NCBI GenBank assembly: GCA_021845595.1
Contig: JAJZVV010000010.1
Location: forward strand, 90,677-154,676
DNA from: Pseudomonadota bacterium
GTDB taxonomy: Bacteria > Pseudomonadota > Alphaproteobacteria > Acetobacterales > Acetobacteraceae
Direction of reading: 5' to 3'
Length of the DNA: 64,000 bases
Of this stretch, positions 1 through 8,146 are shown piece after piece. The notes beneath the pieces were generated by a model. The model ran no database searches and was not told where the DNA came from. It saw nothing but the letters and a program-made list of their open reading frames with translations. How positions within the stretch are numbered: position 1 is the stretch's first letter; each line of letters opens with the position of its first letter. A program made the position numbers and the translations under genes.

Positions 1-494
1 GAGCGCAGCTCGCCGAGCTCCGCGCTGTCGCGCGCCAGCACCAGGATGCGCCCGTCGGCCATGGCGCGGGCCACCGCGCGCACGTCCGCGGTCTGGGTTC
101 CGTCCGGGCCGGGAATCTGCACCTCGGCGGCATAGGCCTGGCCATCCGCGGGCAGGCCCGCCGGCAGAAGCTGCAGATTGCCGGCGAGCAGCCGCCCGTC
201 GGGCCCGAACGTGGCGGCGAAGGTCAGCCGGTGCAGGCCGTCCCCAAGCCGGGTGCCGAGCAGCCAGGCCAGACGTTCGGGCGGCCCATCCGCGGCGGCC
301 TGGGCCTGACGGACCAGGAAGGCGTCGATTCGCGCCGTCTCGACTACCGCGGTCTGCCAGTAGATCACGGCGAACAGCGGCAGGGTCGAGAGCACGAAGG
401 CACCGCCATAGGCCAGCGCCAGCCGGAACACGGCGGTGCGGAACAAATCCGGCAGCCGCCAGCGGACGTTCTCGACTGCAACCCGTGCATCCAT
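1..494 (-). CDS. Sensor histidine kinase, N-terminal part (runs off the window)
   Basis: Only the first 164 or so codons are present; the gene continues beyond base 1. The ATG at 494 is preceded by a GGGAGAA ribosome site. The N-terminus has one hydrophobic segment at about residues 22-42, followed by a soluble stretch that looks periplasmic (HLTF-type beta strands around residues 85-150). The kinase core is not visible, so the assignment rests on this membrane-sensor layout and on the OmpR-type regulator that starts divergently 180 bases away. It may be the cognate sensor of that regulator. It could also be another membrane sensor type. Confidence 0.55.
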   Translation of the reverse strand, partial: MDARVAVENVRWRLPDLFRTAVFRLALAYGGAFVLSTLPLFAVIYWQTAVVETARIDAFLVRQAQAAADGPPERLAWLLGTRLGDGLHRLTFAATFGPDGRLLAGNLQLLPAGLPADGQAYAAEVQIPGPDGTQTADVRAVARAMADGRILVLARDSAELGELR

Positions 495-674
495 CGGTCC
501 ATTCTCCCGCGCCGAGACCATCGGTGCCAGACGCCATTAAAGCCGAATGAACGAGGCTTTAGTGGCGCTACGGTGGCGAATGCGGTCTAGATGTGCCGTC
601 TTTGCCCGTCCTGCCACCCGCGCGCCGCTCCGGACCGCGGCGGGGAGGCATCCGGGCCACGTGCGGGGGCCACG

Positions 675-1400
675 ATGCAAACCGACGATCTGAAGCTGGG
701 GGCGCAGCCGACGCCGCATCACCGCGCGCACATCCTGCTGCTCGAGGACGACGCCGAACTGGCCGAGGAGATCCGCGGCGAGCTGGATACCCGTGGCCTC
801 GCCGTGCGCCACGCGGCGACCGGGCCGGAGGGGCTCGATGAGGCACGGCGCGCCCGGTTCGACCTGCTGATCGTCGATCGCATGCTGCCCGGTCTGGACG
901 GGCTGACCATCATCGAGACGCTGCGCGACGAGGGCGTGCACACGCCCGTTCTGGTGTTGAGCGCGCTCAACGCGGTCGATGAGCGCGTGAGCGGTCTCAA
1001 GGCCGGCGGTGACGACTATCTGTGCAAACCCTTCGCGTTCGCCGAACTCGCCGCGCGCATCGACACGCTGCTGCGCCGCCCGCCGCCCTCGCGCCAGACG
1101 ATGATGCGTCTCGGCCCGATCGAGCTCGATCTGATCGACCGCACCGCCCGGCGCGGCGCACGGCCGATCGATCTGCTGCCGACGGAGTTCAAGATTCTCG
1201 AATATCTCATGCGCCACGGCGGCCAGGTGGTGACACGGGACATGATGCTCGAGGATGTCTGGCACTACCGCTTCCTGCCGCACACCAACGTCGTCGACGT
1301 CCATATCGGCAAGCTGCGCCGCAAGATCGACGCCCCCGGCGAGGTGCCGATGCTGCACTCCGTCCGCGGCGCCGGGTTCATGCTGCGCGTGCCCGACTGA
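675..1400 (+). CDS. OmpR/PhoB-family response regulator
   Basis: This is a two-domain regulator of 241 residues, the usual size for the family. The receiver domain (about residues 18-130) shows the acidic pair LLEDD, the phosphoacceptor Asp68 in LLIVDRMLPG and the conserved Lys in the CKPF segment. A winged-helix effector domain follows (about 145-240), with the PTEFKILEYL recognition region and a HIGKLRRKI wing typical of OmpR/PhoB. I chose the ATG at 675 because a G-rich ribosome site lies just before it and the ORF upstream does not resemble protein. The likely sensor is the divergent kinase at 494. Targets cannot be read from the sequence. Confidence 0.9.
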   Translation: MQTDDLKLGAQPTPHHRAHILLLEDDAELAEEIRGELDTRGLAVRHAATGPEGLDEARRARFDLLIVDRMLPGLDGLTIIETLRDEGVHTPVLVLSALNAVDERVSGLKAGGDDYLCKPFAFAELAARIDTLLRRPPPSRQTMMRLGPIELDLIDRTARRGARPIDLLPTEFKILEYLMRHGGQVVTRDMMLEDVWHYRFLPHTNVVDVHIGKLRRKIDAPGEVPMLHSVRGAGFMLRVPD

Positions 1401-1501
1401 GCACGGGGTCGGCCAGGAACCCCGCCCGGGACGCCAGGCCGCGACTGCGGGGTTGGCTTGGACCGCTTCCGCGCGATACGATCGGCGCCACGTCCAAGCA
1501 A

Positions 1502-2308
1502 ATGTTCATCGACCCCGCCTCCCGGGCCGCCCAGCGCCCTTCGGTCTCCACCCCGGCACCGCTGACCACGCGCGGCTGGCTGGGTTCGTGCGCGGCCCAT
1601 GCCGGCGTGATCCTGGCGCTGACCGTGCTGATGGGGCGTTCGGTGACGACCACGCCGCCGGTGCCGCTGCCGATCGTCCCGCTCGTCTTCGCCCCGGCCG
1701 AAGCCCCGCCGCCGGAGGCGGCCGCTCCGCCGAAACCGCCGGAAGCGGCTCCTTCACCGCCGCCGCCGGAGGCGGCCGCTCCACCCCCGCCGCCGGAGGC
1801 GGCTGCGCCACCCCCACCGCCTGAAGCGGCCGCGCCGCCGCCACCGCCGGAGGAAGCCGTTGCGCCTCCGCCGCCGGTCGCCGCACCGCCCGTTCCGCCG
1901 AAGCCACGCCCGGCGACACGTCCGCCGGCGCGCACCATCGCCCGCGCCGCCCCGACCCCACCGGTGACACAGGCCGCGCCGGCGGCGCCGAGCGCGCCGC
2001 AGGTGGCGGCATTGTCGGCCCCGCTGATCCCCCCTCGCCCGCTCGCCGCCGCCGCCGGCAACCGCGCGCCCGCCTATCCGGAGTCGGCGCGGCGGCGGCG
2101 TGAGAGCGGGCGGGTGATGCTGCGCGTCGCGGTCTCGGCCGAAGGCCGGGCGACCGAGGTCGCCGTCGCCGAGTCCTCCGGCAGCGCCGTCCTGGATGCC
2201 GCCGCGGCCGACGCGGTCCGCGCCTGGCGCTTCGTGCCGGCGACCCGCGGCGGGCTGACCGTCGCCGGCGTCGCCGACGTGCCCATCCGCTTCAATCTCT
2301 CGGAATAG
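1502..2308 (+). CDS. tonB: Energy-transducing TonB-family protein
   Basis: This protein couples the inner-membrane proton gradient to outer-membrane receptors. Its 268 residues have the classic layout: a short cytoplasmic start, one membrane anchor at about residues 27-45, a long proline-rich periplasmic spacer at about 65-155 built from repeated PPPPPEAAA units, and a C-terminal TonB domain at about 195-268 with the GRVMLRVAVSAEGRATEV strand and an AVRAWRFVPA helix. No exbB or exbD gene is nearby. It probably serves the TonB-dependent receptor at 4.5-6.9 kb. Its 3' end overlaps the convergent LuxR-type regulator gene by 17 bases. Confidence 0.9.
   Translation: MFIDPASRAAQRPSVSTPAPLTTRGWLGSCAAHAGVILALTVLMGRSVTTTPPVPLPIVPLVFAPAEAPPPEAAAPPKPPEAAPSPPPPEAAAPPPPPEAAAPPPPPEAAAPPPPPEEAVAPPPPVAAPPVPPKPRPATRPPARTIARAAPTPPVTQAAPAAPSAPQVAALSAPLIPPRPLAAAAGNRAPAYPESARRRRESGRVMLRVAVSAEGRATEVAVAESSGSAVLDAAAADAVRAWRFVPATRGGLTVAGVADVPIRFNLSE
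1750..1860 (+). repeat. In-frame tandem repeat coding the TonB proline spacer
   Basis: Roughly four imperfect 27-base units encode APPPPPEAA-like nonapeptides in the periplasmic spacer of the TonB protein. The repeat is in frame, so copy-number change would lengthen or shorten the spacer without breaking the gene. Confidence 0.7.
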
Positions 2309-2960
2309 GCTGCGCCGGCGCCGCCCAGGCCAGAGCCCCGGACCGGTGCTCCTCGACCGCGATGCGCACCAGTCCGGCCAGGGTCGCGACCTTCAGCTTC
2401 GTCTTCAGCTGCGAGCAGACATTGGCCACGGTGCGGTAGCTGATCCCCAGCGCGCCGGCGATCTCGCCGAGCGCCTTGCCCTCGGCGAGCAGCGCCAGCA
2501 CCTCCCGCTCGCGCGGGGTCAGCGCGCCGACCGTCCCGCCCGGCCCGCGCACGGCCATCAGCGCCAGCGTCTGCGCGACGCTGCGACCGAGATGGACCTC
2601 GCCGGCGAGCACGCGGTCGATTGCCTCGATCAGCGTCTCGGGGTCGTCATTCTTGCTGACATAGCCCATCGCCCCCTCGGCGAGGGCACGGGAGACGAAG
2701 GCGGCGTCCTCGTACATGCTGAACATCACCACGCGCAGGCCGGGCCGGCGCGCGCGCAGCTCGCGCAGCAGGTCGAGCCCGCCACGGTCGGGCAGATTGA
2801 CGTCCAGAACGACGATGTCGGGCTCGGCCGTCTCGAACAGCGCCAGCCCCTCGGCCGCGGTCTTGGCTTCCAGAACGCGCACGCCGCCGCGGCTCTCGAG
2901 CAGCCGCCGGCAGCCGGCGCGGACGATCGGGTGATCGTCGATCAGCAGCACACCGATCAT
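2292..2960 (-). CDS. NarL/LuxR-family response regulator
   Basis: The protein has 222 residues with an N-terminal receiver domain (IDDHP acidic pocket, phosphoacceptor Asp53 in VVLDVNLPD) and a C-terminal LuxR helix-turn-helix (LTPREREVLALLAEG to about residue 205). The ATG at 2960 overlaps the stop of the upstream kinase gene by four bases (ATGA), so the two are translationally coupled and form a two-component pair. In related quinoprotein loci (MoxYX, ExaDE and Ped-type systems) such pairs control alcohol-oxidation genes. By position its targets could include the divergent TonB-dependent receptor gene and the cytochrome gene, but this is inference. Confidence 0.92.
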   Translation of the reverse strand: MIGVLLIDDHPIVRAGCRRLLESRGGVRVLEAKTAAEGLALFETAEPDIVVLDVNLPDRGGLDLLRELRARRPGLRVVMFSMYEDAAFVSRALAEGAMGYVSKNDDPETLIEAIDRVLAGEVHLGRSVAQTLALMAVRGPGGTVGALTPREREVLALLAEGKALGEIAGALGISYRTVANVCSQLKTKLKVATLAGLVRIAVEEHRSGALAWAAPAQPIPRD

Positions 2961-4339
2961 GACGCCGCCACCCTCGAGGTCTGCAGCGGAATGGAAATCT
3001 CCACGCGGGCGCCTGTCCCCCCGGCGCCCCTTTCCAGCGCACCGGCGCCGATGCGGACCTCGCCACCGAGGCCGCGGGCGCGTTCGCACATGCCGAGCAG
3101 TCCGAAGCCGAAGCGCTGATCGGGCGCGAAGCCGCCGCCATCATCCTCCACTGTGACTTCGATTGCGCCTCCCGGCGCACCACCGGGCAGAACCGCCTGA
3201 CGCAGGGCGAGCCGGACGGCGACATGCTCCGCCCCGGAGTGGCGGACGGTGTTGGTGAGGCATTCCTGCACCGAGCGAAACAGCGTCAGCCCGACGCGCT
3301 CGTCGAGCGCCGGCAACACGGGCGGCAGCTCCAGGCTGAACTGCAGCCGCGGCACGCGTTCCTCCCAGCCCATCACCAGCTGGCGCAGCGCTTCGGCCAG
3401 CCCCATGTGATCGAGAATGAGCGGGCGCAGCCGCTCCAGCATGCGCGCATTGCCGCGCTGGATGTGATCGACCAGCGCGGTGATCTCGCTGGCGCGGGCC
3501 TTGATCTCGCCGACGCGGGCCTCCCCATCCGGCCCGCCGGCGGCGCGGAGGATGCAGGCCAGCTCGGCGCGAATGCCGAACAGCGCCGGACCGAACTCGT
3601 CGTGCAGCTCATGCGCAATCTCCTTGCGCTCCTCCTCCTGCACCGAGATCAGACGGTCGATGAGATGGTGGTTGTCGGCGGTGACGCGGGCGAGCGCGGC
3701 GGCGAGGCGGTCGAAGGTTTCGCCGATGCGGCGCAGCTCGACGAGGCGGATCGGCGGTGAGATCGCCTCGAACCGGCCCTGGCCGAGCCGGTCGAGCCCC
3801 TCGGCGAGGCGGCGCAGCGGCCGCAGTGCGACCCCGCTCGACCACGCCAGCAGCGCCACGATGCTGAGCGCGAGCGCGGCCATCAGCGCGGCGAGGAAGC
3901 GCATCTCGGTCCAGATTTCGGCGATCTCGTCGAGCGGATTGGCGATGATCTCGATCTCGCCGACCGGCCGGCCGCCGGCCAGCACGGGCACGGTCGCGCT
4001 GGCCGGCGGCGGGGCGAACAGCCGGGCGAACCAACGCGGCACGCGCGCGCTCGCCGCCACGGCCGGGCGGTCCGCCGCGCCGGCGGGGCGGACGATCAGG
4101 CGCACGTGCCGCAGCTTCGGCAGCGCGGCGGCGAGCCGGTCGAGCATGCCGGCCTGCGGACCGGCCTCGACGGCGCGCAGCGTCAGCGCCGCCAGGCTGC
4201 GTCCGACGCTCAGCGCGGCCCCGGTCTCGGTGGCGACGCGCAGCCGCGCGCTGTGCAGGGTGACCGCGAACGTCACCGCCAGCCCGATCAGCAGGATCGC
4301 GCCGGGAATGGCGATCAGTCTGGCGCGCAGCGAGCGCAT
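2957..4339 (-). CDS. HisKA_3-type sensor histidine kinase (MoxY-like)
   Basis: The protein has 460 residues. A first membrane helix (about residues 8-28), a periplasmic sensor of about 110 residues and a second helix (about 150-172) precede a HAMP linker. The dimerisation and phosphoacceptor motif EIAHELHDEFG places the phosphorylated His near residue 246. The ATPase region shows VQECLTNTVRHS (N box) and DDGGGF (G1 box). This is the NarX/UhpB-type kinase layout, and the periplasmic part resembles the LapD/MoxY N-terminal family. The ATG at 4339 has GGGA upstream. It is coupled to the LuxR-type regulator and transcribed divergently from the TonB-dependent receptor, consistent with local control of uptake or alcohol oxidation. 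Confidence 0.9.
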   Translation of the reverse strand: MRSLRARLIAIPGAILLIGLAVTFAVTLHSARLRVATETGAALSVGRSLAALTLRAVEAGPQAGMLDRLAAALPKLRHVRLIVRPAGAADRPAVAASARVPRWFARLFAPPPASATVPVLAGGRPVGEIEIIANPLDEIAEIWTEMRFLAALMAALALSIVALLAWSSGVALRPLRRLAEGLDRLGQGRFEAISPPIRLVELRRIGETFDRLAAALARVTADNHHLIDRLISVQEEERKEIAHELHDEFGPALFGIRAELACILRAAGGPDGEARVGEIKARASEITALVDHIQRGNARMLERLRPLILDHMGLAEALRQLVMGWEERVPRLQFSLELPPVLPALDERVGLTLFRSVQECLTNTVRHSGAEHVAVRLALRQAVLPGGAPGGAIEVTVEDDGGGFAPDQRFGFGLLGMCERARGLGGEVRIGAGALERGAGGTGARVEISIPLQTSRVAAS

Positions 4340-4419
4340 CGCGTGGTCCCTCCCCGCCTCCGCGCGCAGACCGCGGAGGGCGGAGCAGTGTGCGGATACG
4401 TGAAGATTCTGCAAGCGTC

Positions 4420-4447
4420 CGGCAAGGATCGGCAAATGTTTCGGCAA
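4420..4447 (+). promoter_or_regulatory. Three direct CGGCAA repeats between the kinase and receptor genes
   Basis: CGGCAA occurs at 4420-4425, 4430-4435 and 4442-4447, spaced about one helical turn apart, in the divergent region between the kinase start (4339) and the receptor start (about 4531). Such phased half-sites are typical of regulator binding. The binding protein is unknown; the adjacent LuxR-type regulator is a candidate. Confidence 0.4.
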
Positions 4448-4530
4448 TGATTGTGATGGACAGCGCCCCGCCACCGGCGATCATGGCGGCCGACCAGCGC
4501 GCCGGAGCGCCGGCGGGGAGGAGACGGATC

Positions 4531-6882
4531 TTGGAGCTGCGACCCATTCGGCCGCCCGCGCGTGCCGCCTTGATCGGTGGCCTGCTGCTGCTGGCCGCGA
4601 GCGCTGCGGCGCGCGCGCAGGACGCGCCACCGGCGCCACCCGACAACACGGTGCTGCCGGAGACCGAGGTATTCGGCGCCACGCCCATGCTCGGTTCGGG
4701 CATCGACCGCAACAAGATCGCGGGCGAAACCCATGTGCTCAACGCCAACGACGTGACGCTCGATGGCACGCCCAACATGATGCGGGCGCTGAACGAGCAG
4801 GTCGGCGGCGTCTCGCTGGGCAACGCCAACGGCAATCCGTTCCAGGAAAACCTCGTCTATCATGGCTTCCAGGCCTCGCCGCTGGTCGGCAACGCCCAGG
4901 GCATCGCCGTCTATGTCAATGGCGTGCGCTTCAACCAGCCGTTCGGCGATACCGTCAACTGGGACCTGATCCCCTCGATCGCCATCGATACGATGAATCT
5001 CGAAGGCACCAACCCGGTGTTCGGGCTCAACGCCCTGGGCGGCGCGCTGTCGGTGCAGATGAAGAACGGCTTCACCTTCCACGGCACCGAGGCCGATATC
5101 TGGGGCGGCTCCTTCGCCACCTCCTCGGAGGAGTTCCAGTACGGCAAGCAGATCGGCAACACCGCCGTCTATATCGCCGGCACCCAGCTCAACTCCGGCG
5201 GCTGGCGGCAGAACGAATCCTCGGCGCTGCAGCAGCTCTATGGCGACATCGGCTGGCGCAACGACAAGGCCGAGGTGCATCTCAGCCTGCTCGGCGCCAA
5301 CAACCGGCTCAACAACCCGGCCACCGTGCCGGTGCAGTTGCTGGACGCGCAGCGCACCGCCGTGTTCACCGCGCCGAACAACACCGCCGATCAGTACGGC
5401 ATGGCGGTGCTTTCGGCGAGCTACGACGTCACCGCGGATACGTCCGTGCAGGCCAACGCCTATGTCGAGAATCTGTTCCAGCGCGTGACCAACGGCAACG
5501 TCGCCAATGGCGCGCCGTGCGGTTCGTTCGCGCCGGGCTTTCTCTGCGCCGGGCCGAGCCAGTTCCTCACCACCTTGGGCGGGTCCCCGATTCCGGACTT
5601 TCTCAATGGCGGACCCTATTCGCAGCTCAACCTGATGGACACCAACACCGACGGCTACGGCGTCTCGGTGCAGGCCACCAACACGTCGAAGCTCTTCGGC
5701 CATCCCAATCACTTCGTCGCCGGCGCCAGCCTCGATGGCGGGTTCACCCACTACACGGCGGCGACGCTGATCGGCGGACTGAACCCGATCAACCGCTTCT
5801 TCACCTACCCCGGCATCCAGATCGACCAGGCCGACGGCTCCATGGCGCCGGTCAACGTCAATGATCACGACGTCTATTACGGCCTTTATTTTCTTGATAT
5901 TTTCGACATCACGCCAGCGCTGTCGCTCAGCGTCTCGGGCCGGTTCAACGTCGCCAGCATCGTGCTCGCGGACCATCTCGGCGGCGCGCTCAGCGGCCAG
6001 CACAGCTACAACCATTTCAACCCGGCGGCCGGCCTGACCTACAAGATCACGCCGACGACCACGGCCTATGTCTCCGCCTCGGAGTCCAACCGCGTGCCGA
6101 CACCGGCGGAGCTCTCCTGCGCCAGCCCGACCAGCCCATGCACGCTGACCAATTTCTTCGTCGGCGACCCCAACCTCAAGCAGGTCACGGCGCAGACGGT
6201 GGAGGCCGGGGTGCACGGCCAGGTCAAGCCGTTCGATGGCGCCAAGCTCGATTGGCAGGTCGGTGGCTACCGCACCCAGCTGCACGACGACATCCTCATG
6301 GTCGCGAGCCAGATCCAGGGCTCGGCCTATTTCCAGAACATCCCCGGCGATCTTCGCCAGGGTGTCGATGTCGGCCTCAAGCTGACCACCTCGCGGCTGC
6401 GCGCGTGGATCGAGTATTCCTACACCGATGCCGTGTTCCAGAACACGTTCCCGCTCTCCAGCCCGAACAACCCCGCCGCCAGCGCCAACGGCACCATCAC
6501 CGTCCACCCCGGCGCGCAGATGCCGGGCATCCCGCCGCACATGGTCAAGCTCGGCACCGAGTACCAGATCACCGAGGCGTGGACGGTGGGCGCCGAGGGC
6601 ATCGCCGCCTCCGGCCAGTACCTGTTCGGCGACGAGGCCAACCTGACCCAGCCGACCGGAGCCTATTTCGTCGTCGGGCTGAACACGTCCTATCAGGTCA
6701 ACAAGAACGTCCAGTTCTTCGGCCAGCTCGAGAATGCCTTCAACGCCGCCTACACGACCTACGGCACCTTCTCGCCGACCGCGCAGGTGCCGATCGCGCA
6801 GGCGCCGGGCGCGACCAATCCGCGCAGCTACACCCCCGCCTCGCCGATCGCCGCCTACGGCGGGGTGCGGGTGACGTTCTGA
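4531..6882 (+). CDS. TonB-dependent outer-membrane receptor
   Basis: This is an outer-membrane beta-barrel importer energised by TonB. From the TTG at 4531 it has 783 residues: a signal peptide (about 1-28, ending in ARAQ), a plug domain (about 45-200, with TPNMMRALNEQVGGVSL and the IAVYVNGVRFNQPFGD segment) and a long aromatic-rich barrel ending in VTF, the usual terminal Phe. TTG is preferred over upstream ATGs (4447, 4456, 4483) because a strong GGGGAGGAG site sits just before it and it gives a clean signal peptide. The substrate cannot be read from sequence. Its position beside a PQQ-associated ABC cluster makes a metal or lanthanide chelate possible, by analogy to LutH-type receptors. 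Confidence 0.9.
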   Translation: MELRPIRPPARAALIGGLLLLAASAAARAQDAPPAPPDNTVLPETEVFGATPMLGSGIDRNKIAGETHVLNANDVTLDGTPNMMRALNEQVGGVSLGNANGNPFQENLVYHGFQASPLVGNAQGIAVYVNGVRFNQPFGDTVNWDLIPSIAIDTMNLEGTNPVFGLNALGGALSVQMKNGFTFHGTEADIWGGSFATSSEEFQYGKQIGNTAVYIAGTQLNSGGWRQNESSALQQLYGDIGWRNDKAEVHLSLLGANNRLNNPATVPVQLLDAQRTAVFTAPNNTADQYGMAVLSASYDVTADTSVQANAYVENLFQRVTNGNVANGAPCGSFAPGFLCAGPSQFLTTLGGSPIPDFLNGGPYSQLNLMDTNTDGYGVSVQATNTSKLFGHPNHFVAGASLDGGFTHYTAATLIGGLNPINRFFTYPGIQIDQADGSMAPVNVNDHDVYYGLYFLDIFDITPALSLSVSGRFNVASIVLADHLGGALSGQHSYNHFNPAAGLTYKITPTTTAYVSASESNRVPTPAELSCASPTSPCTLTNFFVGDPNLKQVTAQTVEAGVHGQVKPFDGAKLDWQVGGYRTQLHDDILMVASQIQGSAYFQNIPGDLRQGVDVGLKLTTSRLRAWIEYSYTDAVFQNTFPLSSPNNPAASANGTITVHPGAQMPGIPPHMVKLGTEYQITEAWTVGAEGIAASGQYLFGDEANLTQPTGAYFVVGLNTSYQVNKNVQFFGQLENAFNAAYTTYGTFSPTAQVPIAQAPGATNPRSYTPASPIAAYGGVRVTF

Positions 6883-6962
6883 AATCAGCGCCCGGAGCCC
6901 GGGCCCGCCGCCCGATCGCCGGGGACGCCGGCACGAGCCGATTCCCCAACGAAATCCGCCGC

Positions 6963-6992
6963 TATCGACAAGCGGGGCGGAGTGTCGATAAT
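6963..6992 (+). promoter_or_regulatory. Promoter and overlapping palindrome upstream of the cytochrome gene
   Basis: A -35-like TCGACA (6965-6970) and a -10-like GATAAT (6987-6992) are separated by 16 bases, 50 bases before the cytochrome start. A perfect inverted repeat, TATCGACA (6963-6970) and TGTCGATA (6983-6990), covers the same stretch. The arrangement suggests a regulated promoter, with the palindrome as an operator or activator site. Confidence 0.5.
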
Positions 6993-7041
6993 GCCCCCGC
7001 GCCGCTCCGGCGCGGTCTCGTCAGGAAATGGAATCGACAGG

Positions 7042-7410
7042 ATGCAGAAATCCCTCCTCGGCGCGCTGCTGATCGGCGGTGCCCTGCTTTCACCCCCGGC
7101 CTTCGCCGAAGGCGACGCCGCCGCCGGCAAGCAGGTCTTCGCCCAGTGCTCGATCTGCCATTCGGCCAAGCCGGGCGAGAACAAGATGGGCCCCAGCCTG
7201 TACGGCGTCGTCGGTCGCAAGGCCGGCTCCGAGGCCGGGTTCACCTATTCCGAGGCGGTACAGAAGCTCGGCCTCACCTGGAACGAGGAGACGCTGGAGA
7301 AGTGGCTGGCCAATCCCGCGGCCATGGCGCCGGGGACGAAGATGGTCTTCCGCCTCAACAGCGACAAGCAGCGTGACAACGTCATCGCCTACCTGAAGAC
7401 CCTGAAATAG
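7042..7410 (+). CDS. Small periplasmic class I cytochrome c
   Basis: The protein has 122 residues with a signal peptide (about 1-22, PAFA cleavage) and one haem-binding motif, CSICH, at residues 36-40. The axial Met is probably the one in GTKMVF. It resembles cytochrome c2/c550-type carriers. In this neighbourhood it is a plausible electron acceptor for a PQQ-dependent dehydrogenase, passing electrons towards the terminal oxidase; that role is inferred from context. A promoter-like sequence with a palindrome lies just upstream. The 3' end overlaps the convergent ABC ATPase gene by 29 bases. Confidence 0.93.
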   Translation: MQKSLLGALLIGGALLSPPAFAEGDAAAGKQVFAQCSICHSAKPGENKMGPSLYGVVGRKAGSEAGFTYSEAVQKLGLTWNEETLEKWLANPAAMAPGTKMVFRLNSDKQRDNVIAYLKTLK

Positions 7411-8146
7411 GCCCACTCGGACGGGCTTCGGCGGCCCGCGCCTGGCGCAGCGACTGCGCCAGCGCGTGCGCCGCCTCCGCCCCGGCGCGCCGCTGCTCGG
7501 GCGGGATCGCCACCTCGGCGACGATGCGCGCCGGATTGGCCGACAGCAGCAGCACGCGGTCGGCCAGCGCGGCGGCGTCGTCCATGTCGTGGGTGACGAT
7601 CAGCGCCGCGGTCGGCCGACGCCGCCAGGCATCGAGCAGCACATCCCGCCCGCGCTCGGTCATCGTCGGATCGAGCGAGACGAAGGGTTCGTCCAGCAGC
7701 ACCAGGTCCGGATCGATGGCGAAGGCCCGCGCGATGGCTGCACGCCGGGCCATGCCGAGCGAAATCTGCGGCGGATAGGCGTCGCGGAACGGCCACAGGC
7801 CGAGCGCGTGCAGCAACTCGTCGGCCAGCGCCTCGCGCCCCGCCGCAACCAGGGTGAGATTGTCCCGCACCGTGCGCCACGGCAACAGCCGCGGCTCCTG
7901 GAACACGGTGCCGATGCGCGGCCGGTCGGTCGCGTGCCAGACGATCCGCCCGGTGAAATCGCTGTCGAGCCCGTCGATCAGCCGCAGCAGCGTCGTCTTG
8001 CCGCAGCCCGAGGGACCGACGACGGCCACGATCTCGCGCGGCGCCAGACGGAAGCGCAGGTCCTCCAGCACCAGCTGCGATGCGCCATCGCGCCCGGCGA
8101 AGCTCTTGCGGGTGATGTCGACCTCGAGGATCACCGGCGCGCTCAT
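7382..8146 (-). CDS. ABC importer ATPase (NitT/TauT-like)
   Basis: The protein has 254 residues. Walker A is GPSGCGKT, Walker B is LVLLDEP and the switch His lies in IVTHDMDDAAALADR. The ABC signature is atypical, reading ISLGM where LSGGM is usual, although the downstream ARRAAIARA helix is intact. The start overlaps the permease stop by four bases (ATGA), making it the last gene of a binding protein-permease-ATPase operon. The family imports nitrate, taurine, sulfonates or thiamine precursors; the substrate here is unknown. The operon lies between the cytochrome and the PQQ-associated genes. Confidence 0.9.
   Translation of the reverse strand: MSAPVILEVDITRKSFAGRDGASQLVLEDLRFRLAPREIVAVVGPSGCGKTTLLRLIDGLDSDFTGRIVWHATDRPRIGTVFQEPRLLPWRTVRDNLTLVAAGREALADELLHALGLWPFRDAYPPQISLGMARRAAIARAFAIDPDLVLLDEPFVSLDPTMTERGRDVLLDAWRRRPTAALIVTHDMDDAAALADRVLLLSANPARIVAEVAIPPEQRRAGAEAAHALAQSLRQARAAEARPSGPISGSSGRR

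Noticed and set aside
4315..6540. 741-codon open frame on the minus strand opposite the TonB-dependent receptor gene
   Set aside because: It is the antisense shadow of a GC-rich gene: residue composition is skewed to Gly/Ala/Arg/Val/Asp/His with no domain, while the plus strand encodes a clear receptor.
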